From Bin87 sp965217175 (lineage in GTDB: Bacteria; Chloroflexota; Dehalococcoidia; Lucifugimonadales; UBA3495): a DNA stretch of 64,000 bases. Below, one piece after another: positions 42,654 to 51,698 of this stretch (positions within the stretch are counted from its first letter, which is position 1; each line of letters starts with the position of its first letter). Where the stretch lies: the NCBI GenBank assembly GCA_965217175.1, contig OZ244251.1:1302001-1366000 (forward strand), in the 5' to 3' direction. The notes beneath the pieces are model-generated. The model was not told the DNA's origin. It did no database searches and worked only from the letters and a program-made list of their open reading frames with translations. The position numbers were made by a program, and so were the translations under genes.

Positions 42654-42735
42654 CCAGAAAACCGTCATCATGACATTCGCTTACGCCGTTGCAATCGCGG
42701 CAGCGGTAGCAGTGCTGGTATTCGTGGTCGGTTAG
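42637..42735 (+). CDS. Very small single-helix membrane protein, 32 aa
   Basis: ATG 42637 follows an excellent GGAGGAGG site. The product begins with a basic stretch (MKVRFNQK) and continues as one hydrophobic helix rich in Ala and Val, ending VLVFVVG. Role unknown; it is translationally coupled to the 96-aa membrane protein before it. Such peptides often modulate a larger membrane partner, which is inference only. Confidence 0.55.
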   Translation: MKVRFNQKTVIMTFAYAVAIAAAVAVLVFVVG

Positions 42736-42800
42736 GCTGGACGAACCGCACGAGTTTGCTGCGGCGCCCGGATCGCGGAGCGCCCGTGGTTGCTTGAAAC

Positions 42801-43634
42801 TTACAACCGCCGCCAGGCCGCGCCTTCGGTTAGTTGCAGGAACTGGCTGACGAGGGTTGGGTTGGAGAGGATCAGGCCCGTTGAGAACAGCGTGGCCGGT
42901 TCCAGGGTGCGTTGATCGAGAACCTGGGCGCCGGCTTCCTGGGCCAGCAGAATCCCGGAGGCGATGTCCCAGGGCGAGAGGCTGTGGTGGAAGTAGAGGT
43001 CGATGCGTCCGCACGCGGTGTAGGCGATGCTGAGGGCGCTGGAACCCATGAGGCGGTAGGCCTGCGTTTGCGGCCACATACTGCTGGCCATTTGAAGCAA
43101 CTTTCCGGCCTGTTCAAAATTGTAGCCAAGGTCGAATCCAAGGACGGCCTTGCCGATATCCTGCCGGTCTGAAACGTGGAAGGGTTCGCCATTGAGGGTT
43201 GCGCCCCGGCCCTTTTGCGCCGCGAACATTTCGTCGCGCACCGGATCGTAAGTTACGCCGGCCACCACCTCATCGCCCCGGGCGATGGCGACGACCACGC
43301 AGAAATGAGGGATTCCCTCGGCGAAGTTGCGCGTGCCATCGATGGGGTCTGCCACCAACGTATAGGGAGAGGTTCCGACCACCGGCGCCGATTCTTCCGA
43401 CAATATTCCGAAGTCCGGATACTCTTCACGTATGTGGTCGAGAATGATGCGCTCTGATGCCAGGTCCACGTCGGTTACGACGTTGGCGCGACCTTTGAAA
43501 CTGATCTCGATGTCGGTGCTAAAACGGGCGACAGCCAGTTCGCCGGCCCGCCGGGCCGCGGTTTCGCAAACGGACAGCGCCGTGTGGCCGGAGCGGGAAA
43601 TCGGGAGATCATCAGTCGGGTGGGCCTGGGTCAT
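42801..43634 (-). CDS. Inositol monophosphatase family protein
   Basis: 277 aa Mg-dependent, Li-sensitive-type sugar phosphatase. Metal ligands: Glu in ILSEESAP, Asp in VADPIDGTRNF (residues about 94-104) and Asp in LSPWDIASGILLA. Could dephosphorylate inositol phosphate (the product line of ino1 at 25520), fructose bisphosphate or PAP. In a PI-making organism, inositol monophosphatase is the expected role. It is convergent with the small membrane genes and monocistronic. Confidence 0.9.
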   Translation of the reverse strand: MTQAHPTDDLPISRSGHTALSVCETAARRAGELAVARFSTDIEISFKGRANVVTDVDLASERIILDHIREEYPDFGILSEESAPVVGTSPYTLVADPIDGTRNFAEGIPHFCVVVAIARGDEVVAGVTYDPVRDEMFAAQKGRGATLNGEPFHVSDRQDIGKAVLGFDLGYNFEQAGKLLQMASSMWPQTQAYRLMGSSALSIAYTACGRIDLYFHHSLSPWDIASGILLAQEAGAQVLDQRTLEPATLFSTGLILSNPTLVSQFLQLTEGAAWRRL

Positions 43635-43769
43635 GGGAAGCGGGCCTCCTGGGGCGAAATGGGTGGATGGGCGTCGTTACGAGACATAACCAGCGGGATC
43701 GTGGGGGACAAATGCCGCCGAAGTCTAGCACCAGCCGACGGGCGGCGACAAGCATCGGGGGACGCTCAC

Positions 43770-44065
43770 GCGTACCCACTTTGTCGTTGCGACCCCGTAC
43801 TCGATACGGGGGTTGGCAATCTCGCCGCCGTAGCAACGGCGGTTCGTCGACGTGTGTTCAGCCTCATTGAGGTTGCCACGTCGCTAACGCTCCTCGCAAT
43901 GAAAGGGGGTGTTTCGACAGGCTCAGGACTAACGGGCGGTGACCCTCACCCCAACCCTCTCCCATCAAGGGAGAGGGGGGCCGAATCCAACATGGATGGA
44001 CAGGATTTGGGACGAGATTGCCAGGTCGCTGACGCTCCTCGCAATGACAGATTACAACGGGGACG
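43770..44065. repeat. Dispersed repeat block upstream of NUDIX gene
   Basis: Modules in order: CGTACCCACTTTGTCGTTGC, CCCCGTACTCGATACGGGG, GTAGCAACGGCGGTTCGTCG, TTGCCACGTCGCTAACGC, a CTCGCAATGAAAGG, TTTCGACAGGCTCAGGA, CCTCTCCCATCAAGGGAGAG and again TTGCCAGGTCGCTGACGC with CTCGCAATGACAG. The 480-base gap 43635-44114 is otherwise empty. Confidence 0.85.
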
Positions 44066-44114
44066 CGTGAGTCCGGGGACGGATGATTACATAACGCTAT
44101 GTTATACTGCGGCC

Positions 44115-44555
44115 GTGGGCGAGCAGGACAAACGGCCTCTGGTTGGGGTGGGAGTGGTGTTCATTCGTGGTGGCGAGGTGTTTCTGGCGCAGCGGCAAGG
44201 CGCTCACGGAGAGTCCACCTGGGGTTCGGCTGGCGGGCATCTGGAGTTTAGGGAATCCCTGGAGGATTGCGCGCGGCGAGAAGCTCAGGAGGAACTTGGG
44301 GTGAGGGTAGGTGGGCTGCGCGTGTTATGTCTGAGCAACATCATCGAGTATGGACGCCATTACGTGGATGTGGAATTCCTGGGCGAAATAGGCGACCAGA
44401 CTCCCGCGCCCAGCGCTGCCGACGGTTCGTTCGGAGAGTATGGTTGGTATCCTTTGGGAAGTACTCCGGAACCGTTGTTTGAGCCGATGCGGCTCGCGAT
44501 CGACAGCCTGAAATCGGGGCAATGGTATTTTCCGGAAGCGAACCCAAGCCCGTAA
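44115..44555 (+). CDS. NUDIX hydrolase
   Basis: 146 aa pyrophosphohydrolase. The NUDIX box GGHLEFRESLEDCARREA then QEELGV fits G-x5-E-x7-R-E-x2-E-E-x-G-U exactly. N-terminal GVGVVFIRGGEVFLAQRQG and later HYVDVEFLGEIG resemble the MTH1/NUDT15-like nucleotide-sanitising group. GTG 44115 was chosen as the first start outside the repeat block; a TTATACT -10-like element lies just before it. The substrate is probably an oxidised or deoxy-nucleotide. Confidence 0.88.
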   Translation: MGEQDKRPLVGVGVVFIRGGEVFLAQRQGAHGESTWGSAGGHLEFRESLEDCARREAQEELGVRVGGLRVLCLSNIIEYGRHYVDVEFLGEIGDQTPAPSAADGSFGEYGWYPLGSTPEPLFEPMRLAIDSLKSGQWYFPEANPSP

Positions 44556-44626
44556 CGTTATTGTGGCAACACATTGCCAGCGACAGGCTGGGACTGACAA
44601 CACTTCTAAGAACCGGGAGGTGATAC

Positions 44627-45292
44627 TTGGCCGCCAAAAAAAGACAGGGACTGTTGATGGTGTACGTCGATGTGCCCGCCGAGCATGAGGATGAATTCAA
44701 CCGCTGGTATAACGAAGAGCACATTCCCGAACGGTTGTCCATTCCGGGAGTCCTGAATGCGGCGAGATATGTGGCGGTGCGGGGCGGTCCGAAATACCTG
44801 GCGTGCTACGAGATCGAAACGGCGGAAACCTGGTATTCCGACGGCTGGCAGTACCACCTGAACAACCCCACCGAGTGGTCGCAGAGGATGTCGCCGGGCG
44901 TGATTGGCATCAACTACGTGCGCAACCTGTACCGGCTGATCTATCCAACGGAAGTGTCGGAGGACACGGCGGTGGCGGAGATGGCGCCGGCGTTGCTGGT
45001 AGGGAGAATGGAAATACCGGAACCGCTGGATGAATTGTTCAATGCGGCATATAACGATGAGCGACTGCCTTTGTACTACAGTATCCCGGGATACATACGT
45101 GGGCGACGGTGGGAAGTTGTGATGGGAGAGCCTAAATACACTACTGTGCACGAATGTAGTGGTCCGGAAGTTGCAGAGTGTACAGAATGGCAGGCGCTGA
45201 GGGATATGGTTACCCCGCAGTGGAACGGGCATGTGCAGCCGTCGATGCGGTTCGCAAACGGGTCTCCGGGAGTATACGAGCGCATCTTTTGA
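44627..45292 (+). CDS. DUF4286-like (dimeric alpha-beta barrel) protein
   Basis: 221 aa. Residues about 9-110 have VYVDVPAEHEDEFNRWYNEEHIPERLSIPGVLNAARY, typical of the DUF4286/EthD-like ferredoxin fold with the WY-x-E-EH-I-P-E-R-L motif. A second similar half follows (ELFNAAYNDERLPLYYSIPGYIRGRRW), so it is an internal duplication of the fold. Often found in aromatic or terpenoid catabolic loci; role unknown. Start is TTG 44627 with a perfect GGAGGTGA. Confidence 0.8.
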   Translation: MAAKKRQGLLMVYVDVPAEHEDEFNRWYNEEHIPERLSIPGVLNAARYVAVRGGPKYLACYEIETAETWYSDGWQYHLNNPTEWSQRMSPGVIGINYVRNLYRLIYPTEVSEDTAVAEMAPALLVGRMEIPEPLDELFNAAYNDERLPLYYSIPGYIRGRRWEVVMGEPKYTTVHECSGPEVAECTEWQALRDMVTPQWNGHVQPSMRFANGSPGVYERIF

Positions 45293-45350
45293 TTCTTGAA
45301 AATCACCCAATCACGTCGGCAAATTCGTAGCAATCCCGAAGTGGATCGGG

Positions 45351-45356
45351 TATAAT
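45351..45356 (+). promoter_or_regulatory. Candidate -10 element for gyrB
   Basis: TATAAT (GGGTATAATATTG), 105 bases before the gyrB start. No good -35 hexamer is present at 16-18 bases, so support is partial. Confidence 0.4.
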
Positions 45357-45461
45357 ATTGATGTGCTCAGGCAATACCATTTCTGTGCGTAATAAACAAA
45401 TCGCGTGGCAGGGATTTGCCGTTGGCCTAATCGGTGAAATCTGTGGAGAAATAATCATAAT

Positions 45462-47435
45462 ATGACCCAGCAATCTATGGTTTCGGCAACAGATATATCT
45501 TCACAGTATACTTCTGATAACATTCAGGTGCTAAAAGGGTTGGAAGCCGTCAGGGTTCGTCCTGGAATGTATATAGGCAGCACCGGGGTTGACGGGCTTC
45601 ATCATCTTATAAAGGAATTGCTCGACAACGCGGTGGATGAAGCGCTGGCCGGCCATTGCGACCGTATCGATGTGCATCTGGCCAAGGATGGCGCGGTTAC
45701 TGTCTCTGACAATGGACGCGGGATTCCGGTGGACGTGCACCCTGACACAGGGGTTTCCGGGCTGGAAACGGTGCTGACAACGCTGCACGCCGGGGGCAAA
45801 TTCGACGGAGCAGCCTACAAGGTATCGGGAGGGCTGCACGGCGTGGGAGCTTCGGTGGTGAATGCGCTGGCGTCACAACTGCACGCTGAAGTTTACCGTG
45901 GAGGTCACCGCTACACGCAGGACTATTCGCGGGGAATTCCGTCCACCGAACTGGTGCGCCACCAGCGGGTGAACAAGCACGGCACGATGGTAACGTATTG
46001 CGCCGACCCGGACATCTTCCCGGAGATAACCTACGACTTTGGGCGCCTGGTAGCGCAGCTGCGGCAAACCGCGTACCTGAACAAGGGTTTGGAAATCTCC
46101 CTGGTGAGCGAGTTCCACGAGGCAGAGCGCAACGGCGACGTGGAGCGCAGCTTCTTCTTTGACACTGGCGTGGCCAGCATGGTGCGAAACATTAACCGCA
46201 AGCGCAACGTGGTTATGCCGGAGCCGTTTTACTACCAACGCAACGCGGATGACGCGGACGTGGAAGTGGCGTTCCAGTATCACCACACCGACGGGCACGA
46301 TAATCTGGCCGCCGACGAGCGCACGTTTGCCAACTGCATCCTGACGTCTGAAGGCGGGACACACCTGGCCGGGTTCCGGTCGGCGTTGACTCGGGTGCTC
46401 AACGACCATGCCCGCAAGCAGAACGTGTTCAAAGACCCGAAGGATTCTTTCACCGGCGATGACACCAGGGGCGGACTGGTAGCCATCATCAGCGTGAAGT
46501 TGGGGGATCCGCAGTTTGAGGGTCAAACCAAAAACAAGTTGAGCAATCCCGAAATCCGCGGCCGCGTAGAAACCGCCACCGCCGAAGGTTTGACGCGGTT
46601 CCTGGAAGAAAACCCAACCGCCGCCAAGAGCATGCTGGATAAGGTGCAAACCAACCATGCTGCCCGCGAAGCGGCTCGCCGCGCCAGGGACCTGGTGTTG
46701 CGGAAGAACGCGCTGGACGGCACTTCGCTACCCGGCAAACTGGCTGACTGCGCCGAGCGAGACCCGGCCAAGTCGGAACTGTATATCGTGGAGGGCGAAT
46801 CGGCTGGGGGTTCGGCGAAGATGGGCCGTGACCGTCAGTTCCAGGCCATCCTGCCGCTGAAGGGCAAGATCCTGAATGTGGAACGGTTCCTGGACAAGGT
46901 GGAACGCATCCTGGGCCACGAGGAGATTCGGGCCGTCATCGCGGCAGTCGGAACCGGAGAGGGCGAGGCATTCGACATCTCCAAGCTCCGCTACCACTAC
47001 ATCATCATCATGACCGACGCCGACGTGGATGGATCGCATATCCGCACGCTCATCCTGACGTATTTCTACCGGAGGATGCGACCGCTGATAGATGGCGGGT
47101 TCCTGTACATTGCCCAGCCACCGTTGTATCGGGTGCAACGGGGCCGCAACATCGCCTACGCCTACAGCGAGGACGAAAAGGACCAACTGATCAAGAAGAT
47201 GTCCACGGCGCGAGCCGAACCGGCGGTGCAGCGTTACAAGGGTCTTGGGGAGATGAACGCCGACCAGCTTTGGGACACGACCATGAATCCGGAAACGCGC
47301 AAGATGCTGCGGGTTTCGGCGCATGATCTGGCCGAGGCGCACGACGTGTTCGAGATGTTGATGGGTGAGCAGGTTGGCCCCCGCAAGAACTTTATCCAAA
47401 GCCACGCTACCGAGGTGCGTAACCTGGACGTGTAG
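45462..47435 (+). CDS. gyrB: DNA gyrase subunit B
   Basis: 657 aa ATPase subunit of type II topoisomerase. GHKL motifs: LDNAVDEALAGHCDRI, VSDNGRGIPVDVHPDTG, GLHGVGASVVNALA. Toprim: EGESAGGSAKMGRDR and MTDADVDGSHIRTL, with the C-terminal QRYKGLGEMNADQLWDTTMNP. Length fits GyrB of Chloroflexota and Gram-positives (no Proteobacterial insertion). ParE cannot be fully excluded. ATG 45462 gives a normal N-terminus. hpt follows 35 bases later. Confidence 0.94.
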   Translation: MTQQSMVSATDISSQYTSDNIQVLKGLEAVRVRPGMYIGSTGVDGLHHLIKELLDNAVDEALAGHCDRIDVHLAKDGAVTVSDNGRGIPVDVHPDTGVSGLETVLTTLHAGGKFDGAAYKVSGGLHGVGASVVNALASQLHAEVYRGGHRYTQDYSRGIPSTELVRHQRVNKHGTMVTYCADPDIFPEITYDFGRLVAQLRQTAYLNKGLEISLVSEFHEAERNGDVERSFFFDTGVASMVRNINRKRNVVMPEPFYYQRNADDADVEVAFQYHHTDGHDNLAADERTFANCILTSEGGTHLAGFRSALTRVLNDHARKQNVFKDPKDSFTGDDTRGGLVAIISVKLGDPQFEGQTKNKLSNPEIRGRVETATAEGLTRFLEENPTAAKSMLDKVQTNHAAREAARRARDLVLRKNALDGTSLPGKLADCAERDPAKSELYIVEGESAGGSAKMGRDRQFQAILPLKGKILNVERFLDKVERILGHEEIRAVIAAVGTGEGEAFDISKLRYHYIIIMTDADVDGSHIRTLILTYFYRRMRPLIDGGFLYIAQPPLYRVQRGRNIAYAYSEDEKDQLIKKMSTARAEPAVQRYKGLGEMNADQLWDTTMNPETRKMLRVSAHDLAEAHDVFEMLMGEQVGPRKNFIQSHATEVRNLDV

Positions 47436-47470
47436 CAATCGGGACGACCACAAGGGTTCGAACCGCCGCC

Positions 47471-48001
47471 GTGGATCCGACCGATGGCATGCTCCTGCTG
47501 TTGTCGGAGGCCGAGCTGCAATGTGAAGTGGCACGGCTGGCGGGAGAGATCGACCGGGATTATGCCGATACGGGTGTGGTGCTGGTCGGTGTATTGAAGG
47601 GCGCGGCACTGTTTGTCGCTGACTTGCTGCGGCAGTTACGGGTGGAGGTCATCAGCGTCGAATACCTGAGGGCCAGCAGCTACGGCAGCGGCACCTCGTC
47701 GTCGGGGACGGTGAGGATCGAGGGGACGCCCGCCTCCGAAAACATTGCCGGGCGGCATGTGCTGCTGGTGGACGACATTACCGACACGGGCCACACGCTG
47801 GTTGCGGTGTCGGAGTACCTGGAGGCGATGCAGCCGGCCTCGCTACGGATATGTACGCTACTGGACAAACCCGACCGCCGCGAAGCCGAAATCGGGTACG
47901 ACTATGTGGGGTTCAGCATTCCCAACCATTTCGTGGTGGGCTACGGGATGGACCTGGATGAACGATACCGGGGGCTGCCGGCGGTTTACTACTTTCCGTA
48001 A
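47471..48001 (+). CDS. hpt: Hypoxanthine phosphoribosyltransferase
   Basis: 176 aa purine salvage enzyme converting hypoxanthine or guanine plus PRPP to IMP or GMP. PRPP-binding motif HVLLVDDITDTGHTLVAV; flexible-loop motif YLRASSYGSGTSSSGTV; C-terminal DYVGFSIPNHFVVGYGMDLDERYRGLP is characteristic of HPRT. GTG 47471 is the start. Probably cotranscribed with gyrB. Confidence 0.93.
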   Translation: MDPTDGMLLLLSEAELQCEVARLAGEIDRDYADTGVVLVGVLKGAALFVADLLRQLRVEVISVEYLRASSYGSGTSSSGTVRIEGTPASENIAGRHVLLVDDITDTGHTLVAVSEYLEAMQPASLRICTLLDKPDRREAEIGYDYVGFSIPNHFVVGYGMDLDERYRGLPAVYYFP

Positions 48002-48003
48002 GC

Positions 48004-49073
48004 CTACTGGCCTGGAGAATGAGTAGACTGCGGGTCAGGCGTTGCCACATGGGGATATTCATCCCGTTGCGCTGCCTCAAGCGCCCGTTCGAAGCAGGCG
48101 AACAATGATTCATGCGCTCCGTCCATTGCAACCTCTAAGTCCCGCGGGCTGGGAGCTTGGTGGATCGTAGGGAAAAGCGCCTGGTATGATTCGCGGCATA
48201 CGTCAAAATGAACTTCATACAGCAGTGATGCGATATGCCCGGCGGCCAACAACTGCGAGTCGATAGTGGCGAGGCGTTCGTCCGTCGGCAAGGCGAATAG
48301 CTCATGTACTTCCAGATGCGGGAATCGGATTTGCGTCTGTTCGCTGAAACAACTGAACAACTCGCGGGCGGCGATACGGAATCCGTCGCGCAGTTGCGTG
48401 GGGTTGGTGGCGCCGGACAAATTCGGCAGGGGGGAGTTAATGACGGTCTCACACTCGGGGAACACCATCTGGTCGCCGACCCGAATCATGTTCGAGAACG
48501 CGTTGAGCAGCCTTTCGATCCGGCGCTCGCGGCGCGTGTCGTATAGGCGAAAAAATTGTCGGCATCCAACTGCGGAAACAACTCTTGCACGCAGGTGGAA
48601 ACTCCAGGGGTGGTAATACGCACATACTGGATAAAATCCAACGGGTCGAACCAGGTGTCCTCCCCCAACTCCGCGACACTGGTTTGCAGTTCGCCGTAGC
48701 ACGGATTGGCTTCGTCCCACATGGCGAGATATTTCGAGAACTCATCAGGGTCGTCTATCCTCTGACCAACCAGTGGGAACCATACCGAGTCGGCATCAAC
48801 CCGCCTCGGCTGGATGAAAAAATCAACCATGGTTATATCAGCAGCGGAGTCAGCAATCGGGGCCACGGCATACCCCTGTGCTGTCGTCGGTTGTTGCGTG
48901 TTGCCCGAACCTGACCCGGCCGCCGCACCGCGCAGCGGAGTGTTGGTCGGTGACGTGGCACCGTGGGAGACCGGTGGCCCGTCATCCTGGCACCCAAGGC
49001 CGATGATGGCCACCCCGAGGGATATGATCAACCACGCTGACAGGCTGGCAATCGGGTTACGGGTGTATTTCAC
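48004..49073 (-). pseudogene. Lipoprotein gene with a -1 frameshift at a T6 run
   Basis: Unknown function. GTG 49073 follows the gamma-glutamyltransferase stop without a gap. The N-terminus is a signal peptide with lipobox (VAIIGLGCQDD). The first frame runs to FPQLDADNFF and then into a short wrong tail; the -1 frame continues sensibly as RLYDTRRERRIERLLNAFSNM to CFERALEAAQRDEYPHV. The switch is at six T on the coding strand (48550-48555); one extra T would join the halves into a protein of about 355 aa. So it is an indel in a homopolymer, a sequencing slip, or slippage-regulated. Several Cys pairs (NPCYG, VSTCVQE) suggest an exported fold. Confidence 0.72.
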
Positions 49074-50702
49074 CTAAAAGCCCACGGCCTGGCCGTCGCC
49101 GCGGGGGTCGGAGGCGCCGATGAGGACGCCACGGCGTTGGTCGCGGACGATGAGCTGCACCACGCCGTGGTAGGAGCCCAGCGAGTTTTGCACCACGTTG
49201 TGACCCATGCGGGTGAGGTCGCGGATGGTGTCATCGGGCATACCCACCTCGACGCGCAGTTCGCCGGGCCGGTTGATGGTGGCGGGATCGGTGCCGGGGA
49301 AGCTGTACCAGCGAGGAGACTCCACGGCGTCCTGGGACTGGAGGCCGCCATCGATGAGCTTGGACAGGATTTGTGCGCCGCACTGGGGTTGTAGATCGCC
49401 GCCAGGTGTTCCGCCGACGATGGCGACCTGGCCGTTGACGGTGGTGAGGTAGCAGTTGAGGGTGTGCATGGTGCGTTTGCCGGGCTTGATGACGTTGGGG
49501 TGGTCGGCTTCCAGGCTGAACCCACGGCCGGCGCGATTGTTGAACAGGACACCGGTGCCGGCGGCCACAACTCCGGAACCGAAACCGTTGGAAAGGCTGT
49601 GGATCCAGCTGACGGCGTTGCCGTCGCCGTCGGCGACGCAGAAATAGGTGGTGTCGCCGTGGCCGTCCACGGGAGTCAGCGGCCTTACTTCGCCGCCGGC
49701 CTGGAAGGGGTGGATCTGGTCACGGCGCATGTCGGCGTATTCCTGGGACAGCAGGCCGTCCAGGGGCCATTCGACAAAATTGGGGTCGCCGGCGAGACGG
49801 TTGCGGTCGGAATAGGCGATTTTCTTGGCCTCGACCAGGAGGTGAATTAAGTCGGCCGAGTTGGGAGTCATGGACGTAAGATCGTGGCCGCTGACGATGT
49901 TGAGCATCTGGAGCATCAGGAACCCCTGAGACGGAGGGCGGGTCTGGTAGACACGGTGGCCACGGTATTCGGCGCTGATGGGTTCGCCGACATCGGCGTG
50001 ATGATTGTTGAAATCGGCGACGGCGAATGCTCCACCAAAGTGGTTGAGCCCGGCTACCATCTGCTCGGTCAGGGGGCCGCGATAGAAAGCATCGGCGCCA
50101 CCCTCGGAGACGGCGCGGATAGATGCAGCGAGGTCCTGGTTGACCAGCACGTCGCCTTCGCGTGGGGGCCTTCCGCCGGTGAGGTAAACATTAGCGGTGG
50201 AGCTGAACCGCGCCAGCAACTCGGCGCTGTTGGCAAACACTCTGGCGATGCGGGGCGGAACCGGGAAACCGTATTGGGCGTATCGGATGGCGGGTTCCAG
50301 CAGGTCGGCGAAGGGCAGGGTGCAGAAATCGCGATGGAGCGATTCCCAGGCGGCCACCTCACCGGGGACGGATACCGAGTGGGGGCCGGCGATGGGCATC
50401 AGGTCGAGTCCCTGCTGGCGGTAGTAGCTGGCCTCGACGCCCGACGCGGCCGCACCGCTGCTGTTGATGTTGGTTACCTTGCCCGAGGATGCCTCGTAAG
50501 CCAGGATGAAAGAGTCGCCGCCGAGACCACACATTGGGACAATGGTTACACATTCTACGGCGGCAACCGCCAGGGCAGCGTCGAAGGCGTTGCCACCGTT
50601 TTGCAGCACTCGCAATCCGGCAGCGGCGGCCAACGGAGAATCTGAGGAAACCATGCCGTGCTGACCGTATACTGGGCTGCGGGTCAGGTTAGTGATGGAC
50701 AT
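49074..50702 (-). CDS. Gamma-glutamyltransferase family protein
   Basis: 542 aa Ntn-hydrolase that cleaves or transfers gamma-glutamyl groups (glutathione and analogues). Early block MVSSDSPLAAAAGLRVLQNGGNAFDAALA and GLGGDSFILAY; the autocatalytic Thr lies in DGHGDTTYFCVADGDGNAVSWIHSLSNGFGSG. C-terminal GGTPGGDLQPQCGAQIL is standard. No signal peptide, as in the cytoplasmic YwrD-like group. GGAGG precedes ATG 50702; the frame is open further upstream, but that part is repeat sequence. A lipoprotein gene follows immediately. Confidence 0.92.
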   Translation of the reverse strand: MSITNLTRSPVYGQHGMVSSDSPLAAAAGLRVLQNGGNAFDAALAVAAVECVTIVPMCGLGGDSFILAYEASSGKVTNINSSGAAASGVEASYYRQQGLDLMPIAGPHSVSVPGEVAAWESLHRDFCTLPFADLLEPAIRYAQYGFPVPPRIARVFANSAELLARFSSTANVYLTGGRPPREGDVLVNQDLAASIRAVSEGGADAFYRGPLTEQMVAGLNHFGGAFAVADFNNHHADVGEPISAEYRGHRVYQTRPPSQGFLMLQMLNIVSGHDLTSMTPNSADLIHLLVEAKKIAYSDRNRLAGDPNFVEWPLDGLLSQEYADMRRDQIHPFQAGGEVRPLTPVDGHGDTTYFCVADGDGNAVSWIHSLSNGFGSGVVAAGTGVLFNNRAGRGFSLEADHPNVIKPGKRTMHTLNCYLTTVNGQVAIVGGTPGGDLQPQCGAQILSKLIDGGLQSQDAVESPRWYSFPGTDPATINRPGELRVEVGMPDDTIRDLTRMGHNVVQNSLGSYHGVVQLIVRDQRRGVLIGASDPRGDGQAVGF

Positions 50703-50892
50703 AACGAACCTCCGGTGGTTGGGCTGGCCGTTGGCGCCGAGTTCTATTTGGCGAGCTCTATTTGGCGAACTGTGTTTGATGATGCCGGTACATGATGCAC
50801 CACGCGAGGATTGGAGGCAACCGGAAACGGCAAAACGAGGGGTGCCGTATTGGGCGCATCCTGCAACGGCACAACATGATACATCCTCATGG

Positions 50893-51165
50893 GTGCCCAC
50901 TTTGTCATTGCGACCCCGTACTCGATACGGGGGTAGGCAATCTTGTAGCCGTATCGACCAACGCTGTCGCCATCTCACCTTTGACCGCCACGTTCCGAAA
51001 ATCGAAAGGCCCTGGCAGCGTGATGTAAGTGTCCAGAGTTGAAGGCAATATCCTGGCCCCAACCTGTCTTTCCCGCGAAAGCGGGAATCCGGGAAGCCCA
51101 AGATAAGCAACATCGAGGTTTAAAGCGTCTCTGGATTCCGGCTCAAGGCCGGAATGACGGAGTGG
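50893..51165. repeat. Dispersed repeats between ggt-like gene and rpsT
   Basis: TGCCCACTTTGTCATTGC, CCCCGTACTCGATACGGGG, then TTTCCCGCGAAAGCGGGAAT (51071-51090) and GGATTCCGGCTCAAGGCCGG (51132-51151). The 577-base gap 50703-51279 also has GGCGAGCTCTATTTGGCGAA-type short direct repeats near 50750; no gene is seen. Confidence 0.8.
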
Positions 51166-51279
51166 TATGGAAACAACCCGTCGAGTCTGAACTGTTACAG
51201 CATGATACATCGGGATGACATTTTGGCTTTGATTTGATAGTATCTATGTCTGAAAAGCAAAACATCAGGAGCCAACCAA

Positions 51280-51534
51280 GTGCCAGCCCAAAAAACCACT
51301 CATCGATCCGTAAAACGCTACGCTCGCAACCTGAGCGTACGCCGCACCACTCGCACGGCGATCGTGCAGGCACGGCGGGCATTGGCAGCTGGTGACGCCG
51401 ACTCGGACGCCGCCGTACACAAGGCGATGAGCCTGCTGGACATTGCCGCCCGCAAGGGTGTGTTCCACAAGAACACCGCATCACGGCGCAAGGCTCGTTT
51501 GGCTGCGGCGTTGAACCGATTGCAACAGGAATAA
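51280..51534 (+). CDS. rpsT: Small ribosomal subunit protein bS20
   Basis: 84 aa basic protein binding 16S rRNA. The pattern KTTHRSVKRYARNLSVRR, TRTAIVQARRAL and LLDIAARKGVFHKNTASRRKARLAAALN matches S20. GTG start behind AGGAG. Monocistronic with a strong terminator. Confidence 0.93.
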   Translation: MPAQKTTHRSVKRYARNLSVRRTTRTAIVQARRALAAGDADSDAAVHKAMSLLDIAARKGVFHKNTASRRKARLAAALNRLQQE

Positions 51535-51555
51535 CCCGCTCCATCGAAAATTGGT

Positions 51556-51595
51556 GCGCCCGGCGGTTTTTATCAAGCGCCGGGCGCTATTTTTG
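51556..51595 (+). terminator. Intrinsic terminator after rpsT
   Basis: GCGCCCGGCG (51556-51565) and CGCCGGGCGC (51578-51587) form a perfect 10-bp stem, followed by TATTTTTG. Confidence 0.92.
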
Positions 51596-51608
51596 TGACC
51601 CGGTGGAG

Positions 51609-51658
51609 TTGACAAAGTACCCGCGCAATAATAGCATATCTGTGCTGAACATAAGTTT
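51609..51658 (+). promoter_or_regulatory. lexA promoter with Gram-positive-type LexA box
   Basis: TTGACA (51609-51614), 17-base spacer, TAGCAT (51632-51637). GAAC-ATAA-GTTT (51647-51658) follows, a near-perfect match to the GAAC-N4-GTTC operator of Bacillus-type LexA (one mismatch). It would cover the transcription start, so LexA would repress its own gene. A second partial half-site CGAAC is at 51669. Confidence 0.75.
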
Positions 51659-51698
51659 TGTTTAATATCGAACACTTGACCCCGGGAGGTAGCTAGCA

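Noticed and set aside
50703..51113. N-terminal extension of the gamma-glutamyltransferase
   Set aside because: The frame is open, but the added 137 residues come from dispersed repeats, while ATG 50702 has a good GGAGG site and the family's normal start.
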